Positions 7,260 through 16,669 of a stretch of DNA of 64,000 nt are shown piece by piece. Where the stretch lies: positions 776,501-840,500 of the forward strand of contig NZ_CP010978.1 in assembly GCF_000271665.2 (NCBI RefSeq), written 5' to 3'. The notes beneath the pieces were generated by a model, which saw only the letters and a list, made by a program, of their open reading frames with translations, was not told the DNA's origin and did no database searches. The position numbers and the translations under genes were made by a program. How positions within the stretch are numbered: position 1 is the stretch's first letter; each line of letters starts with the position of its first letter. The DNA comes from Pelosinus fermentans JBW45 (GTDB lineage Bacteria > Bacillota > Negativicutes > DSM-13327).

Positions 7260-7356
7260 TTCTTTTTGCATGTTTTATAGACCGCGAAGCATTTTCTTAT
7301 AGCCCTTTAGATGGGCATAATAGTAATAGGTAAATATTTTTCGATAGGAGAAAGTA

Positions 7357-8775
7357 ATGCAAATAAAGAAATTTATGGTTTGTGCATCCGTGCTAATGTT
7401 AGTTTCGAGTGCTTCTATGGCAGGACAAGCTGCTGATAAAGAAAATAATGAAATAGCTAAATCGAAGACAGATTCTCAAGAAAATATTGCAGCGAAAGAG
7501 GAGAAGAAAGCTCCGATTGTAATTGAAGCTGAGAAGTTGTCATTCAGTGAAGAAACAGGTGATGTATTTGCTGAAGGCAATGTAGTAGTCAAACAAAATA
7601 CAGACGTTATTTCCACAGATTTCATGCGTGGTAATAATAAAACAACTGAAGTATGGATTGACGGCAAAGCAACCTTGCAGCAGCCTGGTACAGAGCTGGT
7701 CGGCACAGGTACCCATTACAATTATACTACTCGTATAGGAAATATGAATAATGTAAAAGGTCTAGTAGGTAAGGAACATATTTCGAGTAATAACCTAGAA
7801 TTTTACCCTGAAAAATATATTGCCCATGATTCCACAGCAACGAAATGTCCAGCCATTGTGCCTGATTATCATATGAGTGCAGATCGAATCGAAATCTGGC
7901 CTGGGGAAAAAATGGTTGCATATAATGCTAAATTTTGGATTAAGAATGTGGTTATTTACTCTATGCCAAAATACCAGACCTCTTTGAAGAAGGGGGAATC
8001 CAAAAGTGCCTTTCCAAGTATTGGTTACCATTCTGGAGACGGTTTAACGATTTCACAGCATTTAGAATATCCAATTGAGGACAGACTATCAGCTTTTGCT
8101 GACCTAGATTATTATTCTCAGCATGGCCTTAAACCTTCTTTTGGTTTAACTAGTAAACAAAAAGGTTACAGTCTAAAATTGTACCAAAGCAATGAAGAGA
8201 ATGGTGATGATGAATGGATTAAGAAAGAAGCTGAGCTTCTCTTTACGCTAGATCCAATAAAAATGGGTAAGGTGACTGGCTACTTTACCGCTAGCAATGG
8301 CAAGTGGAAAGAGGGAAATATCTCCGGCTGGCGGCAGGATTATAATTTGTATTTTAAGCGTAATACGATCCAGCTAAGCAAAAAGCTTACCTTAGATGTA
8401 GGGGCAGGTTATGAGAGAAGATATTACGGCTATGATAATTCCTCCAATAATATATGGAGATTTAATACGAAGCTAACAGCAAGACCAAACGATAGACTGG
8501 AAACCTGGGTAGGATATGCTTACAATGATCAATCAGGTACTTCTGTCTATGAATATGATAAAATTGACAGCGATCGAGAGTTAAAAACTGGGTTTATGTA
8601 TAAAGTCGATAAAATGAATTCTGTGGGTGTCAAAATAGATTATGAAATTGACGCTGGAAAATTAAAAGATTTAGATTATACCTGGCGCCGCAATTTACAT
8701 TGCTGGGAAGCTGATATCACCTATCGTGAGAAACGCAGCCAAGTAAATGTAAAACTATCAACCATTGCATGGTAA
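7357..8775 (+). CDS. OstA/LptD-like LPS transport outer membrane protein
   Basis: This 472-aa protein has a signal peptide (to about residue 25). An OstA/LptA-like beta-jellyroll region follows at about 52-150, with the typical wording IEAEKLSFSEETGDVFAEGN and VVVKQNTDVIS. The remainder is rich in alternating aromatic beta strands like an outer membrane barrel and ends in AW. In Gram-negative cells this architecture belongs to LptD, which inserts LPS into the outer leaflet; at 472 residues it is short for that family. It lies just ahead of the heptose genes, which supports an LPS role. AGGAGAAAG precedes the ATG. Confidence 0.75.
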   Translation: MQIKKFMVCASVLMLVSSASMAGQAADKENNEIAKSKTDSQENIAAKEEKKAPIVIEAEKLSFSEETGDVFAEGNVVVKQNTDVISTDFMRGNNKTTEVWIDGKATLQQPGTELVGTGTHYNYTTRIGNMNNVKGLVGKEHISSNNLEFYPEKYIAHDSTATKCPAIVPDYHMSADRIEIWPGEKMVAYNAKFWIKNVVIYSMPKYQTSLKKGESKSAFPSIGYHSGDGLTISQHLEYPIEDRLSAFADLDYYSQHGLKPSFGLTSKQKGYSLKLYQSNEENGDDEWIKKEAELLFTLDPIKMGKVTGYFTASNGKWKEGNISGWRQDYNLYFKRNTIQLSKKLTLDVGAGYERRYYGYDNSSNNIWRFNTKLTARPNDRLETWVGYAYNDQSGTSVYEYDKIDSDRELKTGFMYKVDKMNSVGVKIDYEIDAGKLKDLDYTWRRNLHCWEADITYREKRSQVNVKLSTIAW

Positions 8776-8798
8776 GGGAATAAAGGGGTTTATTTGTT

Positions 8799-9797
8799 TT
8801 GGAAAAATCATTATTAACCATTATTCAAAGAATAGAACAACGCAATATTATGGTAATTGGCGATATAGTAGCTGATGTATATCTAGAAGGGAAAATATCC
8901 CGTATCTCCCGGGAAGCACCTGTATTGATATTAGAACACTCAGAAGAACGAGTTGTTCCAGGAGGTGCTGCTAATGTTGTACACAATACAGCTACATTAA
9001 GTGGCAACGTATATGCAGTAGGGGTTGTGGGGCAGGATTATGCAGGACAGGAATTAGCCCGGATTCTAGCAACTAAAAATGCTCATACCAACGGCTTGTT
9101 AGTTGACAATGGCAGGCCTACAATTACTAAAACAAGAGTTATGGCGGGCGGACAGGCGACTGTTCGTCAGCAGATTGTACGTATTGATAAGGAAAAGAAA
9201 GAAGCGTTGGGTCATGAAATTGAGCAATCCATCAAGGCGTACATCACGGCTCATATATCGAACATGCATGGCGTAGTGATTAGCGACTATGGCAGTCATA
9301 CCGTCACACCAGATATAATGCGTTATGTTATACAGACTTGTGGAGATAAGAATATTCCTTGTATTGTCGATTCGAGGTATAATATAATGGAATATAGTGG
9401 AATTGAAGTTGTTAAACAAAATGAATCAGAAGCAGCAGCAGCAGTAGGTTATGATATTATAGATCAGGCTACGCTACTGTCGGCTGGTAAGACAATCCTA
9501 GAAAAGCTAGATGCCAAGGCAATTCTAATTAGCCGTGGACCAGACGGTATGACTTTATTTGAAAAAACAGGTACCGTTACGCATATCCCTGTGACCAATA
9601 AAAGTGAAGTATATGATGTCACCGGTGCAGGGGATACAGTCGTAGCAACCATGATCCTGGCCTTAGCAGCAGGGGCATCCTATAAGGATGCAGCCCGCTT
9701 GTCCAATTTTGCAGCAGGCATCGTAGTAAAAAAACCAGGCACAGCAACCACAACCCCAGAAGAACTCCGCCAAGCCATCGGTGAGCATTTCGAGTGA
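8799..9797 (+). CDS. hldA: D-glycero-beta-D-manno-heptose-7-phosphate kinase (HldE N-terminal domain type)
   Basis: This 332-aa PfkB-family kinase phosphorylates heptose 7-phosphate at C1 in ADP-heptose synthesis for the LPS inner core. The N-terminal part carries GDIVADVYLEGKISRISREA and PGGAANVVHN, both typical of the RfaE kinase domain. Near the C-terminus the motif VTGAGDTVVA contains the catalytic Asp. It is a stand-alone kinase; the adenylyltransferase is the separate gene at 9931. The start is TTG at 8799 behind AAAGGGG. A 99-bp inverted-repeat element separates it from its partner gene. Confidence 0.9.
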   Translation: MEKSLLTIIQRIEQRNIMVIGDIVADVYLEGKISRISREAPVLILEHSEERVVPGGAANVVHNTATLSGNVYAVGVVGQDYAGQELARILATKNAHTNGLLVDNGRPTITKTRVMAGGQATVRQQIVRIDKEKKEALGHEIEQSIKAYITAHISNMHGVVISDYGSHTVTPDIMRYVIQTCGDKNIPCIVDSRYNIMEYSGIEVVKQNESEAAAAVGYDIIDQATLLSAGKTILEKLDAKAILISRGPDGMTLFEKTGTVTHIPVTNKSEVYDVTGAGDTVVATMILALAAGASYKDAARLSNFAAGIVVKKPGTATTTPEELRQAIGEHFE

Positions 9798-9804
9798 AAA
9801 ATAA

Positions 9805-9903
9805 TTAACCGCAGAGGCGCAGAGGAATTATAACATAAGTATAAAAAAATGATGATGCTTTTATTTATTCCTTCTCTGTGCTCTCTGTGTTCTCTGCGGT
9901 TAA
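9805..9903. repeat. 99-bp inverted-repeat element (MITE-like), AACCGCAGAG subtype
   Basis: The left end TTAACCGCAGAG and the right end CTCTGCGGTTAA are perfect 12-bp inverted copies. Further CAGAG/CTCTG units continue inward. There is no gene inside. It lies between the heptose kinase and adenylyltransferase genes and has the same ends as the gene-bearing element at 10401-10848. Confidence 0.7.
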
Positions 9904-9930
9904 AATTTCTTTAGATAAAGCAGGTGTAAT

Positions 9931-10398
9931 ATGAAAATAGTAGATTCTATTCAAATAAAGAATATAACAGAGCAACTAAAAGCCGATGGTAAAATAATTG
10001 TTTTTACCAACGGCTGTTTTGACATTCTCCATGTGGGACATGTTCGATATCTCAAAGCGGCCAGAGACCTAGGTGACTGTTTAATACTAGGTCTCAACAG
10101 TGACCAATCTGTACGTACCCTCAAAGGTCCAACCCGTCCAATCAATACCCAAGATGACCGAGCCGAAGTTCTATCGGCTCTTTCTGCTGTTGATTACGTA
10201 GTGATCTTTGAAGAGTCTACAGCAGAAAATCTAATTGATCAAATAAGGCCTGCTATCTACGTTAAAGGCGGCGACTATAACATCAAAGACCTCCCCGAAT
10301 CCTCCATCGTCTCCCGCCACGGCGGCCAAACCATCCTCATCCCCGAAGTAATCGGCAAATCATCGAGTAATATAATAAAGAAGATAAAGAAGGATTAA
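9931..10398 (+). CDS. hldC: D-glycero-beta-D-manno-heptose 1-phosphate adenylyltransferase
   Basis: This 155-aa nucleotidyltransferase transfers AMP to heptose 1-phosphate, giving ADP-heptose after dephosphorylation. The motif TNGCFDILHVGHVRYL holds the HxGH nucleotide-binding signature of the cytidylyltransferase-like fold, and SSSNIIKKI near the end corresponds to the second conserved signature. The size matches the separate RfaE2 domain. With the kinase at 8799 it completes the two activities that a bifunctional HldE carries in enterobacteria. GCAGGTG precedes the ATG. Confidence 0.9.
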   Translation: MKIVDSIQIKNITEQLKADGKIIVFTNGCFDILHVGHVRYLKAARDLGDCLILGLNSDQSVRTLKGPTRPINTQDDRAEVLSALSAVDYVVIFEESTAENLIDQIRPAIYVKGGDYNIKDLPESSIVSRHGGQTILIPEVIGKSSSNIIKKIKKD

Positions 10399-10400
10399 CG

Positions 10401-10848
10401 AACCACAGAGGGCGCAGAGGGTGATTTAATGAAAAATACAGATTGTATGGCGGCTTTAACAGATAAAGTTATTGGTGCAGCAATTGAAGTTCATAGAATC
10501 TTAGGACCTGGTTATCTGGAAAGTGTATATGAAGAAGCATTGGTACATGAATTGCAACTAAGAAATATTCCACTAGAACGACAGAAAGTAATTAATATCA
10601 ATTATAAAGATAAGGCAGTCGGTGAGGGACGGATAGATTTATTAGTTGATCAATGCCTTATCATAGAGCTAAAAGCAGTCAATGAACTTGCTGATATACA
10701 TGTGGCTCAAGTGTTGTCATATTTAAAAACTACAGGGTTACAACTGGGATTATTGATTAATTTTAATACAAAATATTTACGTGATGGAATAAAACGCGTA
10801 ATAAAATCAAAATAACCCTCTCTGTGTTCTCTGCGTCTCTGCGGTTAA
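10401..10848. mobile_element. Inverted-repeat element enclosing a GxxExxY gene
   Basis: The left end AACCACAGAGGGCGCAGAGG lies eight bases before the enclosed ATG. The right end begins directly after the stop codon and finishes in CTGCGTCTCTGCGGTTAA. The two ends are inverted relatives of each other and of the 99-bp element at 9805. The element therefore looks like a gene-carrying version of the small elements nearby. Whether it moves is not shown by the sequence. Confidence 0.5.
10429..10815 (+). CDS. GxxExxY family protein
   Basis: This 128-aa protein carries the family signature GPGYLESVYEEALVHEL (about residues 24-40). It also has a GRIDLLVDQCLIIELKAV segment whose D and E-x-K residues fit the PD-(D/E)XK nuclease-like fold suggested for this family. 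The function is not established. It interrupts the LPS heptose cluster and is flanked tightly by inverted CAGAG-type repeats, unlike any of its neighbours. I infer that it arrived with the flanking repeats. It may be the active partner of the repeat family or a passenger. Confidence 0.85.
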   Translation: MKNTDCMAALTDKVIGAAIEVHRILGPGYLESVYEEALVHELQLRNIPLERQKVININYKDKAVGEGRIDLLVDQCLIIELKAVNELADIHVAQVLSYLKTTGLQLGLLINFNTKYLRDGIKRVIKSK

Positions 10849-10872
10849 ATAAATCTTTTTAGAGGTTTTAAT

Positions 10873-11889
10873 ATGTATAAAAACATTCTTATTGTAAAAC
10901 TTAGTGCCATTGGTGATGTGATTCACGCTTTGCCTGTGGCTCATGCTTTGAAGCAGACTTACCCTGATGCTCGTATCACTTGGGTAGTAGAAAAACCTGC
11001 CTATGATCTTTTAACCAACAACCCTGATATAGATGAAATTATCATCTTCGATAAACCTAAATTCAAATCCTTATCAGGTCTACTATCAAATGGCTATACA
11101 TTCTCAAAATTGCTCAAATCCCACAAATTTGACCTAGCCATTGATCTGCAAGGACTATTCAAAAGCGCAGCCATCTCCTATCTCAGTGGTGCACCCAAGC
11201 GCCTAGTGTATTGCAACGCACGAGAGCTAAGTGACAAAATCGGTCAGCGAATTTGTGGAAATCATGAACATGGCCATGTAGTAGACCGATATCTAGATGT
11301 TGCACAGCACCTCGGCTGCAAAATAGATCAAGTCCAATTTCCTATAAACATCACAGAAGTTGAAGTACAAAAAGCAGAGGCGATAGCTAACCATGCAGGA
11401 TTAAGGCTAGAAAATCCCTACGTCGTCCTTGCCCCAGGTACTAACTGGCCTTCTAAATGCTGGCCAACAACTCACTTTGCCAAGTTGGCAGATCAATTCT
11501 ATGACAACAACATGATTCCAGTGATAATCGGCGGACCCAATGATAAACGATTAGCAGAAGAAATAATTGCCAATACGAAAATTCCCCCCATTGACCTTAC
11601 AGGCAAAACCTCTCTTAAACAATTGGCCTATATCATAAAAAAATCACGAACTTTTGTAGGCGGTGATACCGGTCCCATGCATCTGGCAGTGGCGGTAGGC
11701 ACTCAGGTAGTAACTATGTTTGGACCAACTGATCCTAATCGAAATGGACCTTATGGAGAAAATCATAGTATTTTAACCCCTGATGTACCTTGTATTTGCT
11801 GTTGGAAGCGCCAATGTACAAAGAAGCCAATGTGCCTTGAAACATTAAATGCTGATGTGGTGTATCAATCTATTCAAAATAAGAAATGA
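10873..11889 (+). CDS. LPS heptosyltransferase, GT9 family (WaaC/RfaF type)
   Basis: This 338-aa GT9 enzyme would add heptose from ADP-heptose to the LPS inner core. The N-terminus LIVKLSAIGDVIHALPVAHA is typical of heptosyltransferase I/II. The C-terminal domain has the ADP-heptose-binding region GGDTGPMHLAVAVGT followed by MFGPTDPNRNGPYG. The tail has a cysteine pattern (CICCWKRQC, then C) common in Firmicutes and delta-proteobacterial members. It follows the ADP-heptose genes, and the GxxExxY element lies between. The sequence does not decide whether it is heptosyltransferase I or II. Confidence 0.9.
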   Translation: MYKNILIVKLSAIGDVIHALPVAHALKQTYPDARITWVVEKPAYDLLTNNPDIDEIIIFDKPKFKSLSGLLSNGYTFSKLLKSHKFDLAIDLQGLFKSAAISYLSGAPKRLVYCNARELSDKIGQRICGNHEHGHVVDRYLDVAQHLGCKIDQVQFPINITEVEVQKAEAIANHAGLRLENPYVVLAPGTNWPSKCWPTTHFAKLADQFYDNNMIPVIIGGPNDKRLAEEIIANTKIPPIDLTGKTSLKQLAYIIKKSRTFVGGDTGPMHLAVAVGTQVVTMFGPTDPNRNGPYGENHSILTPDVPCICCWKRQCTKKPMCLETLNADVVYQSIQNKK

Positions 11890-11907
11890 AGGTAGGGAGC
11901 TAATAAA

Positions 11908-13077
11908 TTGAATATCTTAATTTTGTTTTCCCAACCATGGCGAGTAGGTGGTGCTGAAACCCATGTGGAAGCTCTTATAAAAGGTTTATCAGATCATAAT
12001 ATCATTCTCGCAGTAAATCGAGGCAGTAATACTGAAAAACTGCAAAGACTCAGGCAAGAGTTTGCGAATGTGGAAATCGTAGAAGTGCAGGCACGGGGAA
12101 TTAATGTCTTCCAGTGGATTATGGATTTATACAAATTGGCTGGTGTTATCAAAAAAAATAAAATTGAAATCATTAGCGCTCAGCAAAGAACCGCTGGAAT
12201 CTGGGCATACTTATTAAATAAATTTACAGATGTTCCTTTTGTCGTGACAATGCATGATCCCTGGCACCGAGCCTTTATAAAGAAAGGCTACGCAAAAATG
12301 TTTTCACAGATGATTGTGGTGAGTAGAAATTTAACAGATATATTAGTTAATAAATTTGGCTTTAAAAGTAGCCAAATTAGCTTCATCAATAATGGCATAG
12401 ATTTTGCAAAATTTGTACCCCAGGACAAAAAAGAAGCCAGAAATAGGCTAGGTATCTCACAAAATAGTAAGATTATTTTACACGTAAGCCGTTTAAGCAG
12501 CATTAAGGGAGCTGTATCCTTGATTTTAGTTGATAGTATGGAACATGTCCTACAGCAAGAGAAGGACGTGAAATTGATTATTATCGGTGAAGGACCATTA
12601 AGAGAAGAACTTAATGAAAAGTCAAGAACATGGAATGAAAATTATAAGAACTTGATTGAAATCAAAGATTTTACAGACGATATTTCTTACTGGTATAGTG
12701 CAGCAGATGTAATAGTAGGTGAGGGACGAGTTGCCATTGAAGCGATTGCCTGTGAAAGGCCTGTAGTGGCGATTCGCAATGGAGAACAGTTTTTTGGGGC
12801 AGTAACGATAGAAAATATTGCAGATGCACTAGAAGTTAATTTTGACGGAAAGCAGCTTTCTGCTACCCCGGAGGCATTAGCGATAGAAATTGTAAAGACA
12901 TTTAAGATTGCTCTTGAGCAAAGAATAGAAATAGCTAAATATATCAGCACGAAGCTCAGCATCAAAGAAATGTCTGGAAAGTACGATAATGTATTCAAGG
13001 ATGTAATTGCAAGTCATTTGACAACTAATATCGTAGAGGGTACAAGTAATCAAGAATCTAGTAAAAATTCAAATTGA
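11908..13077 (+). CDS. Glycosyltransferase family 4
   Basis: This 389-aa protein has a GT4 (GT-B fold) layout. The N-terminal domain opens with LFSQPWRVGGAETHVEALIKGL, split here as a glycine-rich GGAE acceptor loop. The C-terminal nucleotide-sugar domain includes ILHVSRLSSIKG and VGEGRVAIEAIACERPVVA, the E-x7-E region. It would transfer a sugar in LPS core or O-chain assembly; donor and acceptor are unknown. TTG at 11908 is the start, behind GGTAGGGAG. It is co-directional with the heptosyltransferase and the next two genes. Confidence 0.85.
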   Translation: MNILILFSQPWRVGGAETHVEALIKGLSDHNIILAVNRGSNTEKLQRLRQEFANVEIVEVQARGINVFQWIMDLYKLAGVIKKNKIEIISAQQRTAGIWAYLLNKFTDVPFVVTMHDPWHRAFIKKGYAKMFSQMIVVSRNLTDILVNKFGFKSSQISFINNGIDFAKFVPQDKKEARNRLGISQNSKIILHVSRLSSIKGAVSLILVDSMEHVLQQEKDVKLIIIGEGPLREELNEKSRTWNENYKNLIEIKDFTDDISYWYSAADVIVGEGRVAIEAIACERPVVAIRNGEQFFGAVTIENIADALEVNFDGKQLSATPEALAIEIVKTFKIALEQRIEIAKYISTKLSIKEMSGKYDNVFKDVIASHLTTNIVEGTSNQESSKNSN

Positions 13078-13089
13078 GGAATTAGTAAC

Positions 13090-14181
13090 ATGATAAATTT
13101 ATTTATAGTGAATACCCCATTTCAATTATTAAGTGCTTTTATCGTTGCGAATAGCTATGAGAAAGAGGCAGAAAATTATCTCTTGGTATTGAGACCAAAT
13201 GAATATGAAAATTGGCAATATAGTACAGGAGTCCAGTATATATTAAAGGATATTTCAACATGGAAAAAGTCACTTATTGTAGAAAAATGGTTGCAGCGGA
13301 ATGATAAAAGAAGTAGCTATCGAGGGCAAATCACAGAGATGAAAGAACGTATCGAAAGTATTGGCAATATCAATCAAGTCTTCTTAGGATCAGATAAAAT
13401 AATTCAAAATCAAATGATGGTTGAGATTGCTGGATGTTCAAATTATTCATTATTAGATGAAGGTAGTTTTTCCTATAATAGTCGAGATCGTAAAGCACTA
13501 AGTAAAATATGGCAATATCTACGAATACAGTATTTTCGGTATACTGGCAATGTTCGTGGAAATATGAAATATAATCTCAGTGGCATTGGTTATGGACCAG
13601 GTAATATAACTGACTATCTATATCGTCCCGAGTTATTAGGAAGAAAATCTAAGTGTGTAAAACCGCTGGAAAGAAAGTACATTCAAAGTATCTTGCCGAC
13701 CATTGCGGATCATATGGAAGATATATCAATTTTGATGCAGCAACCATGTATTATCTTTCTTGGCAGTCCATTTATTGAACAAGGTGCCTTTACCATTCAA
13801 GCGGAGATGCAGGTACTGCAAAATCTATATGAAATAGCGGAAAAATCGAAGTTGCGTCTTATTTATAAAACTCATCACTCTGAAAATGAAGATAAATTAA
13901 AGACCTATCAACAGGCATATCCAGAAATAGAAATCTTAAAATCATTAGAGCCAGCAGAGTTGTTATATCATAAATATAAGAATATAAAATATGTTATCAG
14001 TTTTGCATCATCGGGAATGTTATATATTAATAGTTTTGCAGATAAGGATATAAGACCAATAGCGGCATATAAACTGTATGGGCAAACTGCAATACAACCG
14101 CGTATACAACGAATATTTGAAAATTCAGGCGTATCTATGCCAAAGGATTGGGAAGAAATGCAAAATCTAATTTTATCCTAG
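13090..14181 (+). CDS. Sialyltransferase-like protein (GT52 / polysialyltransferase type)
   Basis: This 363-aa protein opens with LFIVNTPFQLLSAFIVAN, the signature of the GT52 and bacterial polysialyltransferase families. These families transfer sialic acid or other sugars to LPS or capsule. Later it has IIFLGSPFIEQG and a conserved YKTHHSE segment, comparable to the Y-K-P-H-P motif near the active site. No sialic acid synthesis gene is in the window, so another donor sugar is possible. It starts 12 bases after the GT4 gene behind TGAGGAA, which suggests one transcript. Confidence 0.65.
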   Translation: MINLFIVNTPFQLLSAFIVANSYEKEAENYLLVLRPNEYENWQYSTGVQYILKDISTWKKSLIVEKWLQRNDKRSSYRGQITEMKERIESIGNINQVFLGSDKIIQNQMMVEIAGCSNYSLLDEGSFSYNSRDRKALSKIWQYLRIQYFRYTGNVRGNMKYNLSGIGYGPGNITDYLYRPELLGRKSKCVKPLERKYIQSILPTIADHMEDISILMQQPCIIFLGSPFIEQGAFTIQAEMQVLQNLYEIAEKSKLRLIYKTHHSENEDKLKTYQQAYPEIEILKSLEPAELLYHKYKNIKYVISFASSGMLYINSFADKDIRPIAAYKLYGQTAIQPRIQRIFENSGVSMPKDWEEMQNLILS

Positions 14182-14249
14182 AAGAAATAACGGGTTAGTT
14201 ATTCATGGGAAAAGTTCTTGGATCTATTCTTAAAGAGAGGTTTAGGTTT

Positions 14250-15272
14250 ATGAAAGTATTATTAATTGGTCCTAATTATTTTAATTATGTTAGAAGTATT
14301 GCAGCAGCGTTGGAAAAAATAAATATTACTGTAAATGTTCAATGTTATGGTAATGCCTATGATAGTTGTAGCTATTGGCAAAAGCGGTTGGATTGTTGTG
14401 GAATTATAAATGTAAAGGAAGAACATGTCAGTGACTGGAATCGTCATATTTTGGAGATTAGTGCTGCGTTTCAACCTGATATATGCATTATATGCAATGG
14501 GACTATTATGTCCTCAAAAACCTTACAGATCCTGAAGAATAATGGGGTTAAACTGGTATTATGGCTTTTGGATGGGATCAAGCGTAATTCCGAACTTGAG
14601 AAGAATCTTTCTTTTTACGATAGATGTTTTGTATATGATGTTTTAGATATTGATCTTATTACTAGACAGTATCAAATACCTTGCAGTCAAGTATTGAGTA
14701 GCTATGATTCAGCAATCTATTATCCAGAAGAACAATCCAGAGATATTGACATTTCCTTTGTAGGGAAGCCTACCAAGAAGCGATTGCAAATATTAAAGCA
14801 TGTGGCTGAGTATGCATTAACGCATAATCGAAAATTTGTAGTATATGGTAACTTTTGGGGAAAACATATTTGGAAGAAGTTACAGTTTAAGTTGAAGTAC
14901 TCTCCTCTAGATAAATATGCAATTAATACCATGATAAATCCTGAATCTGTTGCTCAGCTTTATAGACGTACAAAGATTTGCCTAAATATTCACATTGCAG
15001 AGCATGATGGTCTTAATCCCCGTACTTTTGAAATATTAGGGACGAAATCTTTTGTGCTTGTTGATGATAAAGCTGAGTTAAAACAACATTTTGAAATAGG
15101 AAAACATCTTGTCGTATTTAATGATAAAAAAGATTTGATAGAAAAGATAGAATATTATCTTGAAAATACCGATTTGCGGGAAAATATTGCAGCAGATGGG
15201 CAGGCTTTTGTAACTAATCAATATGATATGGACAGTACAGTACGGAAAGTATGGAATTTAATTGTACAATAA
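14250..15272 (+). CDS. Glycosyltransferase, CgeB-like (C-terminal GT1_2 domain)
   Basis: This 340-aa protein has a weak N-terminal GT-B domain (MKVLLIGPNYFNYVRSIAAA). The C-terminal domain contains CLNIHIAEHDGLNPRTFEIL followed by GTKSFVLVDDKAEL. That wording is typical of the CgeB/glycosyl transferase group 1_2 domain found in spore-coat and polysaccharide clusters. ATG 14250 is preferred over the in-frame ATG 14205 because AAAGAGAGG lies about ten bases upstream of it. It is the last gene of the co-directional glycosyltransferase run. Donor and acceptor are unknown. Confidence 0.75.
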   Translation: MKVLLIGPNYFNYVRSIAAALEKINITVNVQCYGNAYDSCSYWQKRLDCCGIINVKEEHVSDWNRHILEISAAFQPDICIICNGTIMSSKTLQILKNNGVKLVLWLLDGIKRNSELEKNLSFYDRCFVYDVLDIDLITRQYQIPCSQVLSSYDSAIYYPEEQSRDIDISFVGKPTKKRLQILKHVAEYALTHNRKFVVYGNFWGKHIWKKLQFKLKYSPLDKYAINTMINPESVAQLYRRTKICLNIHIAEHDGLNPRTFEILGTKSFVLVDDKAELKQHFEIGKHLVVFNDKKDLIEKIEYYLENTDLRENIAADGQAFVTNQYDMDSTVRKVWNLIVQ

Positions 15273-15627
15273 TAGTTGTAAGGTTCTCTATATGTTAGAT
15301 CATGAAAAATAGTATATAATTAAAAATGGTGAATTGATTTGAGTAAATCTATTATATTGCATACCATAAACCCTATTGGCGACCAGGGCATACTGCTTAT
15401 CGACCGCTCCATGAGGAGCTGCTGATTCCATGATAGAAAAGTGAAGTAAGAAATATCTTTCTTAAGGGATAGAGAAAATGACAAAACGGTGGCTTGAGAG
15501 AAGTTCAAGTCACCGCCTTTAAACGCTTTATTACTAGAGAAGAGGCTATATAGATTATTGCTTGATATTTTATACCAAAAGTATGATATAATGATTGTCA
15601 AAAAGAGTTTACCAAGGAGAGGTTTTT
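15273..15627 (+). other. Intergenic stretch with hairpin and possible promoter
   Basis: No convincing gene lies here. CGGTGGCTTGA (15487-15497) can pair with TCAAGTCACCG (15505-15515) with one mismatch. A possible promoter, TTGATA (15562-15567) and TATAAT (15587-15592) with a long 19-base spacer, lies just before the next gene. The GC-richer part around 15375-15420 may be a remnant that I cannot identify. Confidence 0.4.
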
Positions 15628-16503
15628 GTGATAAATTTCAGATCCGTTCCGATTTTTATTGTTTCTTACAATCGACTTATTTGTTTACAACTGCTTATTG
15701 CAAAGCTTGAAAAAGACGGATATACAAATTTAATTATCGTTGATAACGCATCAACAAATAAATCTTTATTAGATTATTTACATAGTTTGCCTTATAAAGT
15801 TCATTTTTTAGAAAAAAATTACGGCCACTTGGTATTATGGGAAAGTCGTTTATTTGAAGATATTATTAATAGTACTTATTATGTTTTGACAGACCCCGAT
15901 GTAATACCTATTGATGAATGTCCAAGTGACTATGTAGAACATTTTTATGATATATTAAAACTTTATCCCGAAAAGACAAAAGTAGGCTTTTCATTAAAAA
16001 TTGATGATTTACCGGAGCATAATCCAAATAAATATGATTTGATTCGCTGGGAATCTTTTTTTTATGAAAATAAATTGTCTCAAAAGCCATTGTATTATGA
16101 TGCTGATGTCGATACAACTTTTGCACTATACCGACCGGGTTATCCAAAACATTTTTATAATGCAATTCGTACTGGCTTTCCATATACTGCACGACATTTG
16201 GGTTGGTATACTGATACAGAAAACTTATCAGATGAAGACGAATTATATTTTAAATCAGCAAATTCTAGTTTTTCTTCGTATGATGATTCTGCGATTAGTC
16301 AGATAAGAAATAGCACCATAAAAAAAATAGCGGAGAAGCAAGAAAATTTTAGTTTATACAAATTAATTAAAAGGGTTATAAAATTAGAACGGTTAACAAA
16401 CACAACATTTGGAGAAATTTTTAGAATAACATTCTTTTTATTATCAAAGAAAATCCGGCAACATTATAAATGTGTTAGGAGAAAAAGTATTATACAAGAA
16501 TAA
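15628..16503 (+). CDS. Glycosyltransferase family 2-like protein
   Basis: This 291-aa protein has a GT-A start, VPIFIVSYNRLICLQLLIAK, followed by LIIVDNASTN, and a DPDV motif in the position of the DXD metal/nucleotide site (VLTDPDVIPIDECP). The usual C-terminal GT2 features are weak. A related group of proteins is annotated in capsule and LPS clusters without a known acceptor. GTG 15628 is chosen because AAGGAGAGG lies six bases upstream; the upstream TTG at 15595 would overlap the promoter. It is AT-rich and isolated from the preceding operon, which hints at separate acquisition. Confidence 0.7.
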   Translation: MINFRSVPIFIVSYNRLICLQLLIAKLEKDGYTNLIIVDNASTNKSLLDYLHSLPYKVHFLEKNYGHLVLWESRLFEDIINSTYYVLTDPDVIPIDECPSDYVEHFYDILKLYPEKTKVGFSLKIDDLPEHNPNKYDLIRWESFFYENKLSQKPLYYDADVDTTFALYRPGYPKHFYNAIRTGFPYTARHLGWYTDTENLSDEDELYFKSANSSFSSYDDSAISQIRNSTIKKIAEKQENFSLYKLIKRVIKLERLTNTTFGEIFRITFFLLSKKIRQHYKCVRRKSIIQE

Positions 16504-16544
16504 TTAGGCGGCAATGTTCATTTCCCTAGTGCTGCAATAACCTG

Positions 16545-16589
16545 AATATTATAGCTGCCTACCGAGTTCAGGTAGGCAGCTATAATATT
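16545..16589. terminator. 19-bp perfect inverted repeat, probable terminator
   Basis: AATATTATAGCTGCCTACC (16545-16563) pairs perfectly with 16571-16589 around a seven-base loop, followed by TTTTAA. It closes the glycosyltransferase gene and could work in both directions. Confidence 0.75.
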
Positions 16590-16669
16590 TTAACGTAATA
16601 ACTAAACTTTTTTTGCTTGAAAAATATGTCCGGTTAAAGATGACAGCGAGATTGATGTGTCGCTGTCAT

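Noticed and set aside
15320-15601. 93-codon minus-strand frame in the gap before the glycosyltransferase at 15628
   Set aside because: No ribosome site, low-complexity wording and overlap with the promoter and hairpin of the plus-strand gene. It reads as a chance frame.
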